From positions 2,108,001 to 2,172,000 of the forward strand of contig NZ_OU912926.1 in assembly GCF_918378365.1 (NCBI RefSeq): a stretch of DNA of 64,000 bases. The letters run 5' to 3'. Below are positions 57,927-64,000 of this stretch, piece by piece (within the stretch, counting starts at the first letter, position 1; each line of letters opens with the position of its first letter). Origin of the DNA: Candidatus Nitrotoga arctica (GTDB lineage Bacteria > Pseudomonadota > Gammaproteobacteria > Burkholderiales > Gallionellaceae). Below the pieces are notes generated by a model that was not told the origin of the DNA, ran no database searches, and saw only the letters and a program-made list of their open reading frames with translations. The position numbers were made by a program, and so were the translations under genes.

Positions 57927-59797
57927 CTATTCGATTGCGCACGCGCCCTTATCAGGCATGGCTAATGCCGATGCCGGCCAGCTGCGCCCCGGCGCTGGCT
58001 CGAAAAAGCGCCGGTTGCTTTCGTTGACGATCACCGAGCCGGCATAGCAACGATCGGCCAGGTTATTGATGCGGGCATAGCTCTTCAAAGTCCAGCCACC
58101 AACACTGCGTTCGAAGCCGGCGCGCAAACTGGTAAGGACATAGCCGGAGGCAGCGTCGCTGTTGAGATCGTCGACCAACATCCTGCCGCTGTAGCGCCCT
58201 TCCAATGCGGCGCTGAAACCGCTGGCCGCATGACGCCACGACAGTTCGCCATACAGGGTTTGATTCGGCACGCCGGGCAGGCGATTGCCGGCGGCCACCA
58301 TGGTCGCCGGGGTACAAGCGCCGCTGCAAAACGGCTGGGCATAAACTGCACGCAGCCATGAATAAGCCAGGACCATACCGATGCCATTTTTCCAGTCGCC
58401 CTTGACGCTGGCTTCGATGCCGTCGCGGCGGGTAGCACCGGCATTCTGGTAAACCGTCCGCCCGCCGGCATTGGCCAGCACCGCCAGCTCGTTTGCGGTG
58501 GCGATGTGAAAGGCGGCGACGCTGGCCTGCATGCGTTCATCCAATTTGGCCTTGATGCCAAGTTCGAAGTTGTCGCTGCGCGCCGCCGCCAGGCCGAAAT
58601 TCAGTCCGGCCTGGTCAGCGCTGACGGCACAATCCTGGGTCAGTCTGAATGTAGCGCCAAGCACTGGCGTCAGCGTATGGTAGGAGACTGCGCCGCTGTC
58701 ATCGCCATTGCCGGGCACGATGTAATGATCCTTCGATACGACATGCTGTTGCGCAAGCCGGCCAGCAGCAACCAGCGCGAATCCAGATTCGGCTGCCACT
58801 GCAACTGCGCATACTGATCGAGATTCCAGACCCGATTGTCTTCATCGCGCCGCAACGCGCCCTGCACGCCCAGCGTGCTGCCGATGAAATTCTGGAAGCC
58901 GCGTCGCTGTTCGCCGAGATTGTCGTAACTGATGCCGACCGTCCATTGCAGCGGCCCGCCAGCGAGCGTGGTGCGCCGGTTCCAGCGCAGATCGCCGCCC
59001 CAGTAGCCGCGCGCCAGATCGATCAAGCCGCCGGCACTGGTGGCAGCGGCTTGCGCCGCAACCGGAATCGCTTGGAACTGCTGGGTATTGCGCTGCCCGC
59101 CATACAGCGTGAAGTTGAGGCTGTCCGCGCCGAAAAAACGTTCGTAAGACAGGCCAAGTTGGCGCTGATCGACTGACTTGCGGGTATCGAAAGCGATGGC
59201 GCCGGGATCGACCCCGCGCGGATCGACGGCAAGTTGGGTGCGCGACAAGCCGAGCGGGTCTTGCACCCCGCTCATGCGCACCGCATTGCCTACCAGGGTC
59301 AGCAGCGCATCGTCGTCCAGCGCCAGCCGTAATTTGGCGTTTTGCGTATCGCGGCTGGCGGCGCTGGGCTGGCGATAACCATCGGTGCTAAAACGGGAAA
59401 TGCCTGCCACATAATTGACATCCCCCTGCTGCCCCGCAGCCTTGAGCCCGAAGCGCCGCGCGCCATTGCTGCCCGCTGCCGCATCAACATCAAGCCGCAA
59501 GCCGGGACGGCCGTCTTCGGTAAAGATAGCAATCACGCCGCCGGACGAATTGCCGTAGAGCGCGGAAAACGGTCCGCGCATGACTTCGATCCGGTCTGCC
59601 GAGCCGAGGTCAACGAGGTCGATCGCCACCGGCAGATCGAAGCTGGACTGGCCGCTGCGGGTGGGGGTCACGACGATTGCGGGCAGGCTTGCCTCGCTGT
59701 CTGGCGCGGCAAGCTGCGCCCACGCCTAGCTAGCGACGGCGATACTGACAATAAACAAGAAGGTTTGGCGGCCGTCAGAGCTTTTTCTTCCGGCCAT
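57927..59797 (-). pseudogene. TonB-dependent outer-membrane receptor, decayed
   Basis: ATG at 59797 starts a signal peptide (QTFLFIVSIAVAS, then TAG, then AWAQ) and a TonB-box-like SLPAIVVTPTRSG. Most of the plug is deleted: DLPVAID runs straight into VDLGSADRIEVMRGPFSALY. The barrel follows (NNxGEQRRGFQNFIGSTLGV, AQLQWQPNLDSRWLLLAGLR), shifts frame near 58720, lacks a segment near FRLTQDC, and ends NLADRCYAGSVIVNESNRRF with another late shift. At least four lesions. Substrate unknown; some relatives take up siderophores. Confidence 0.82.
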
Positions 59798-59914
59798 GCG
59801 GAAGTGGATAACGGACTGATTACGTGTACGAAGTGCGAGACCCGTTTCCACCTGGAAGAGACTACTCATTGTTTATCACTTTCTACCGAGTAATCCGGAT
59901 AGCCGAAGAATCCG

Positions 59915-60280
59915 ATGGCCCTTGCAGGCCTGTTGGCTGCGGTTGAGTCACTCGGCTACCTGGGTATGATCTTCGGCGTGGGTCCGGCCTGGCTCGTGAC
60001 ATTGATTGCCGGCCTGGCCGGCGGCGCGTTCCCGCTCGCGATCGCCATGTTTAATCTGCGCACCCGTACCACGATGGGTTCTGCGGCCATCGCCGGCTTT
60101 GCAATGGGCATTGGCTACCTCGCCAGCACGCTAGACCCGCTGCTGGGCGGCTGGCTTTACGCTGTCACGGACAGTTGGACGATGGCGCTTTGGGACTTTG
60201 CAGGTACGGTGGTTCCCATGGCCATTGGCGGATTGATGATGACCCGGCCGGGACGCTACCTTGAGGACAAGTTCGTCTGA
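59915..60280 (+). pseudogene. C-terminal part of a CynX-like MFS transporter
   Basis: The 121-residue frame has four membrane helices: LVTLIAGLAGGAFPLAIAMF, GSAAIAGFAMGIGYLASTLD, PLLGGWLYAVTDSW and FAGTVVPMAIGGLMM. It matches the last third of cyanate/nitroimidazole-type MFS permeases (FNLRTRTTMGSAAIAGFAMG). Two thirds are missing, so it is probably dead. Confidence 0.65.
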
Positions 60281-60301
60281 TTGCAAACTGATCTAACTTA
60301 G

Positions 60302-61648
60302 TCATTTGCGAGTCACCCTGAAAATCGTGCCGTTGGCGTCGTCGCTCACCAGCAGCGCGCCATCGCGAGTGACGGCCACTCCGGTCGGCCGGCCCCAGAC
60401 AGTGTCGTTGTCCACGAAGAATCCGGTCATGAAGTCTTCGTACTCGCCGGTCGGATTGCCATTTTTCATGCGCACACGGACCACCTTGTATCCAGTCCTG
60501 TCGGGCCGGCTATGCGAGCCGTGCATCGCAACGAAAGCATCGCCGCGGTATTCGGCAGGGAAGGCCGTGTGATCGTAGAACGCGACGCTGAGCACGGCTG
60601 AATGCGCCTGGAATAACACTTCCGGCACCCGCACGTGTGCCTTGAGATCGGGACGCTTCCCCTTCCATGCGGGATCTTCATTGGCACCGAGGTAGTACCA
60701 GGGCCAGCCGAAAAAATCGCCGTCCTTCACGCGCGCCATGAAATCGGGCACCAGGAAGGGGCCGAGATGGTCGCGCTCGTTAACCACGCACCACAGATTG
60801 TCGGTACCAGGCTGCATCACCAGCCCCGAGCAGTTGCGCAGTCCGGTAGCGTAGTTGCGAAGTTTCTTCCCCTGCAGGTCGAACACGCGGACCATGGCGC
60901 GGCTCTCTTCTTCGGCCCAGGGAGCGCCGCGGCTCTGGGCTTTTTCATGCGCCCGGATTTCTTCGAGTTTCATCTCGGGCATGCTGATTCCAGAATTGGA
61001 GGCCGAGCCGATGGAGACGAACAGGCGCTTGCCGTCGCGCGACAGAGCCAGGTCGCGCGTCCAGTGGCGCTTGGTTGGAATGTTGTCGATGACTACTTCG
61101 GCCGGACCTGCTGCTTTGACGTTCCCGCTGCGATAGGGGTAGCGCACTACCTGGTTCGCCGCCGCCACATACACATAGAGAGGATCGGCGGCAGGATGGA
61201 AGACGATACCATAGGGACGATCCAGATTCTCGGCGAAGACCTCGGGCTTGGCCGGCGCGCTCGCGTTGGCGCGGAACACGAGCACCCGTCCGGTGCCGCT
61301 CTCCGACAGGAAGATGTCGCCATTCGGCGCGACCCTGAGCGTGCGCGGCTGCTTGAACCCGCTGGCGAACACCTCCACCGCGAAGCCTTCCGGTACCTTC
61401 GGCAGCGCGCCCGGCGACGGCGGGATCACCTTCACGACGCCGGCCACCGATCCTTCAGGGTCGGTGGGCGTCACCGTCGTCGGCAGGTCCGATCGCTTGA
61501 TGTGGTACCGCACGCCCGGAGCGTCGGAGCGCCAGTCGGAAGTAGGCATGCCGGGGCTGCGTGTCGCGTCCGCTTGGGCATGGGCGAGCGTGGCCGCAAA
61601 AATCAGTGGGGCATGAAGGAGAAGGATGGAAAATTTCGGGACGTGCAT
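60302..61648 (-). CDS. PQQ-dependent sugar (sorbosone-type) dehydrogenase, second copy
   Basis: A 448-residue secreted protein (signal peptide ending TLAHA). Propeller motifs: GFKQPRTLRVAPNGDIFLSE, LDRPYGIVFHPAADPLYVYV, TKRHWTRDLALSRDGKRLFV, GLRNCSGLVMQPGTDNLWCV, FFGWPWYYLGANED, AMHGSHSRPDRTGYKVVRV and PTGVAVTRDGALLVSDDANG. It is only distantly like the 24658 enzyme and not a lipoprotein. It would use PQQ in the periplasm, giving the pqq operon a second client. Confidence 0.85.
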   Translation of the reverse strand: MHVPKFSILLLHAPLIFAATLAHAQADATRSPGMPTSDWRSDAPGVRYHIKRSDLPTTVTPTDPEGSVAGVVKVIPPSPGALPKVPEGFAVEVFASGFKQPRTLRVAPNGDIFLSESGTGRVLVFRANASAPAKPEVFAENLDRPYGIVFHPAADPLYVYVAAANQVVRYPYRSGNVKAAGPAEVVIDNIPTKRHWTRDLALSRDGKRLFVSIGSASNSGISMPEMKLEEIRAHEKAQSRGAPWAEEESRAMVRVFDLQGKKLRNYATGLRNCSGLVMQPGTDNLWCVVNERDHLGPFLVPDFMARVKDGDFFGWPWYYLGANEDPAWKGKRPDLKAHVRVPEVLFQAHSAVLSVAFYDHTAFPAEYRGDAFVAMHGSHSRPDRTGYKVVRVRMKNGNPTGEYEDFMTGFFVDNDTVWGRPTGVAVTRDGALLVSDDANGTIFRVTRK

Positions 61649-62092
61649 ATAGGCCTCCGTTGATGCTGACTTTCGTGAAGATCCGATCTTCTCAATCCGC
61701 CTGCCCGCATCGCCGAAAAAGTTTCAGCGCGGAACGGCGGGCGGTCAAAGCCGGGCTGCTGATTAAGAATCCGCCACCGACAATTCGATTGTCTACCAGA
61801 ACTCTAACGGTGCGCTTGGAGCGCCCCCCATTCTATGCGCCCCCTGCGAACGGTCAGGTCTCATACTGTTCGGATAGCGCGCTTGACGGAGTATTTTATC
61901 TGTTCAAGACGTTGATTTTATTTAATTTATTTTTCTTAACCGAACAATATTTAGACCTCACCCTGTTGCTGCTTGAACATTACAGTTTGCGCCGACCAGA
62001 AAGAACTGATCGGCCTAATCTGGACTGAACAGTAAGCAGCCGACTTTATCGGTGATCAGCAAACGTGGTGTTAGTTGTGAGGGACACCCGCT
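61649..62092. other. Intergenic region with composition switch
   Basis: GC-rich to about 61880, then AT-rich (atttaatttatttttctt). The first part holds the promoter for the dehydrogenase. No gene recognised. Confidence 0.4.
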
Positions 62093-62494
62093 CTACGGTA
62101 GCGGTAGCCATTTCGGGCCAATGCTATGGGTGGTGCAGTTAATGCGTCGTCCTGACTTTCCTTCTTTGAAAATTTCATCCGACTTAGAGATAATCTCTTC
62201 CGCATAGGCCTGTGAATCACCTGACGGGGTGGTGGCTACAACAAATACAACACCTTCACTAAGTTTTTGCATAAAATAAGCGTCTGTAACAATACCTTTT
62301 TGCCGGTAGCCGTTCATTAAAACCAGTAGCTTTGGGAACATTTTTAAAAAATCTGACCCGGGCGATTTGTGGAGATTGTCAGTTTCACACATTACCAAAG
62401 TGTTCGACCCAACCATACTTTTTATATCTGCAAACACTGGAGATACAAAAAAAACAGATAACAAAATGAATAAAATACTCTTTACTTTTCTCAT
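62093..62494 (-). CDS. Secreted protein of unknown function
   Basis: A 133-residue protein with signal peptide MRKVKSILFILLSVFFVSPV ending FA. The mature part has MVGSNTLVMCETDNLHKSPG and a C-terminal GRRINCTTHSIGPKWL; two cysteines could form a disulfide. aggag(a) lies before the ATG. AT-rich codon use like the local core. No family recognised. Confidence 0.65.
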   Translation of the reverse strand: MRKVKSILFILLSVFFVSPVFADIKSMVGSNTLVMCETDNLHKSPGSDFLKMFPKLLVLMNGYRQKGIVTDAYFMQKLSEGVVFVVATTPSGDSQAYAEEIISKSDEIFKEGKSGRRINCTTHSIGPKWLPLP

Positions 62495-62999
62495 GATTTT
62501 CTCCTATGCATCTAAATTAAATTAATTTTTTAAAATATACAATATAGATTGTACCTGACATGAATATTACAATATATTAATGTGTGAATAACAATAAATT
62601 TTAGACATGGTCTCAAAAACACTTGATTTTGGTAACACTTGCACAGGTTAGTCTGCCAAAGTTCTTAGCACAACTTCTATTTCAACATTTTCGAAAAGCG
62701 CTAATTTTTAATTAAACAGCGCGCTTAATTGTGTATAACCCAGCATCTCAAGCCAAGTATAGGAAAAATAAAGCACCTTTCATGAGCATTGAATGTACTG
62801 AAAGCTGGCTCGGCTGTCAAACAGTGGGATAATCGATCGAAAATGACTGTATTCCGGTTTAGTTAGCACGAAAAGTGAAAGATTTTGCCGCGTTTTGGCG
62901 CATCAGGAAAGGCGCCCAGAGGCAAAGGTTAGCAAAGGGCAACGGGTCACATCACACGACCAACCCCGTGCAGAATGCGAGCATCAATATTTTCCTCGA
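62495..62999. other. AT-rich intergenic region
   Basis: Nothing gene-like; includes the promoter of the secreted protein gene. Short open frames near 62875-63170 lie opposite the LysR gene or lack support. Confidence 0.4.
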
Positions 63000-63905
63000 T
63001 CACCCTTTCTCCATAAACTGCTCAAGATGTGCAAGAAAGGCGCGTGTCTTGACGGGCAGGTAGCGGCGCATGGGCATCACGGCCCAGGCGGGCACGGCGG
63101 GAAGGCGCCACTTCGGCAATATCCGCACCAAACGTTGGTGATGTACATCTTCTACTACGAAACGATCCGGTAACGCACCGATGCCCGCACCATCCAGTAA
63201 AAGCTGCTTGATCATGTCAGGTGAATTCAAGGTGAGACGTCCGGGGAGAACCCCTTCCCAAACAATCTTGCCATTTGTGAGTTTCCAAGGGACTGCGCTT
63301 CCTCGCGCCGAGAGTAAACGAACCGCCGTATGACGTTCTAACTCATCAGGATGCTGCGGTGCAGAATGAAGCGCGAGATAGATGGGGCTGGCGTACAGGC
63401 CGAAACCAAGCGCGTCGATCTTGCGCGCCACCAGCGTGGAGTCGCTTTCCAGCACCCCCATGCGAATGGCAAGATCGAAGCGTTCGCCGATCAGATCAAC
63501 GCGTCGTGAAGACAGATCCAGATCAAGTTGTATCTCGGGATAGGTTTCGATGAAGGTGGCGATGGCGCGCGAGAAATGTTGCTTGGCATAGTCGCCCGGC
63601 ATGGAAACGCGTAGTCGTCCGCGCGGCTGCACATCCTGACTGCGCACGAAATCTTGTGTGATAGCAACCTCTTCTGCAACGCGTCGGCAATGATCAAGGA
63701 ATTCCTGACCAAAGTCGGTGAGTGTGAGTCGACGAGTCGTGCGCAACAGTAGCCGCTGCCCCAGTGCTGCTTCAAGATTCGTCAAGCGGCGAGAGACCGT
63801 GGCTTTGGGCATGGCGAGATGTTCGGCTGCACGCACCAAACTTTCTTGTTCGACGATGGTAGCGAACAGAATGTAGTCGTCAGCGGAGATATTCTTTTGT
63901 TCCAT
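63000..63905 (-). CDS. LysR-family transcriptional regulator
   Basis: A 301-residue protein: VEQESLVRAAEHLAMPKATV and SRRLTNLEAALGQRLLLRTT form the winged helix-turn-helix; PRGRLRVSMPGDYAKQHFSR begins the effector domain. It resembles the CrgA/DsdC-like subgroup with the RTTRRLTLTDFG hinge. It is divergent from a gene starting at 63996, which it most likely regulates. Confidence 0.87.
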   Translation of the reverse strand: MEQKNISADDYILFATIVEQESLVRAAEHLAMPKATVSRRLTNLEAALGQRLLLRTTRRLTLTDFGQEFLDHCRRVAEEVAITQDFVRSQDVQPRGRLRVSMPGDYAKQHFSRAIATFIETYPEIQLDLDLSSRRVDLIGERFDLAIRMGVLESDSTLVARKIDALGFGLYASPIYLALHSAPQHPDELERHTAVRLLSARGSAVPWKLTNGKIVWEGVLPGRLTLNSPDMIKQLLLDGAGIGALPDRFVVEDVHHQRLVRILPKWRLPAVPAWAVMPMRRYLPVKTRAFLAHLEQFMEKG

Positions 63906-63995
63906 TTGTGGAACAGCTTATCCCATCTTCATGGCTTTATCTATCTTTTCGAGCCGTCTAAGATGTAGTCACATTAATTTAATGGAGAAATGAAT

Positions 63996-64000
63996 ATGAA
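63996..64000 (+). CDS. Start of a gene continuing past the right edge
   Basis: ggaga at 63984-63988 lies eight bases before ATG at 63996 (another ATG at 63990 is too close). Only the first codons are inside the window, so the product is unknown. It is the likely target of the divergent LysR regulator. Confidence 0.45.

Noticed and set aside
60635..61663. 342-codon plus-strand open frame
   Set aside because: Antisense to the PQQ dehydrogenase with its propeller motifs; composition rich in H, R and G as expected for a shadow frame.

Overview
The window is a patchwork stretch of a proteobacterial chromosome, probably beta- or gammaproteobacterial. The signs are CCA-encoding tRNA genes, glutaredoxin-type ArsC, Tpm and UPF0114 proteins, a Pseudomonas-like pqq operon, and the spread-out GAGCTTGTCGAA repeat seen in many such genomes. 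Base composition and codon choice change abruptly several times (AT-richer core near 10.6-18.5 kb; very GC-rich blocks near 19-24, 32.4-40.6, 50.2-51.8 and 54.6-61.6 kb). About twenty genes are truncated, stop-interrupted or frameshifted. Together this reads as an accessory region built by repeated transfer and now decaying, although some single-base slips in homopolymers may be assembly errors.

1-10.6 kb is a defence island. It holds a HEPN-like gene running off the left edge, remnants of an ISP-type restriction-modification enzyme and of an XRE antitoxin, an MmeI-like DNA methyltransferase, an inserted HEPN-like gene flanked by a 103-bp duplication of the methyltransferase 3' end, a RelBE toxin-antitoxin pair, a YhcG-nuclease scrap, a small coupled gene split by a 113-bp MITE-like element with 9-bp target duplications, a frameshifted SF2 helicase, and a GIY-YIG (T5orf172) nuclease. 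Methyltransferase, helicase and GIY-YIG nuclease look like one modification/translocation/cleavage system.

10.7-18.2 kb is chromosomal core: a redoxin, arsC, tpm, a UPF0114 membrane protein, a tRNA-Gly/Cys/Pro operon with a terminator, and tRNA-Leu with its promoter. It is followed by a decayed phage terminase, a broken DUF1622 gene and a frameshifted RutE-like nitroreductase.

18.6-26 kb is devoted to PQQ: a pqqF tail, pqqABCDE, an S9 peptidase (pqqH-like), then a DUF2231 membrane protein and a lipoprotein PQQ-dependent sugar dehydrogenase that would use the cofactor. A second sugar dehydrogenase lies at 60.3-61.6 kb. A degenerate HamA-like (DUF1837) defence remnant follows at 26.5-26.9 kb.

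27-32.2 kb carries a secreted M20 amidohydrolase and a LysR-divergent operon (NAD(P)-binding reductase, DoxX, LigB-type dioxygenase, NTF2-like lipoprotein). 32.4-40.6 kb is a GC-rich block with two pirin copies flanking a GH79-like glycosidase, decayed FMN hydroxy-acid oxidase and DsbA-NhaA genes, an OprD-like porin, and a catalase/luciferase-type monooxygenase junction.

40.7-50.1 kb: an IS630 element, then a beta-helix-like protein, a third pirin, a small Tat-signal protein and a LodA/LodB-type quinoprotein oxidase pair, facing a minus-strand set of small MoaF-like and cyclophilin-like proteins. 50.2-64 kb: a GMC oxidoreductase, an insertion-sequence graveyard (ISAzo13 and two IS3 copies), a phospholipase D lipoprotein, broken disulfide reductase and TonB-receptor genes, an MFS tail, the second PQQ dehydrogenase, a secreted orphan and a LysR regulator reading divergently from a gene that starts at the right edge.
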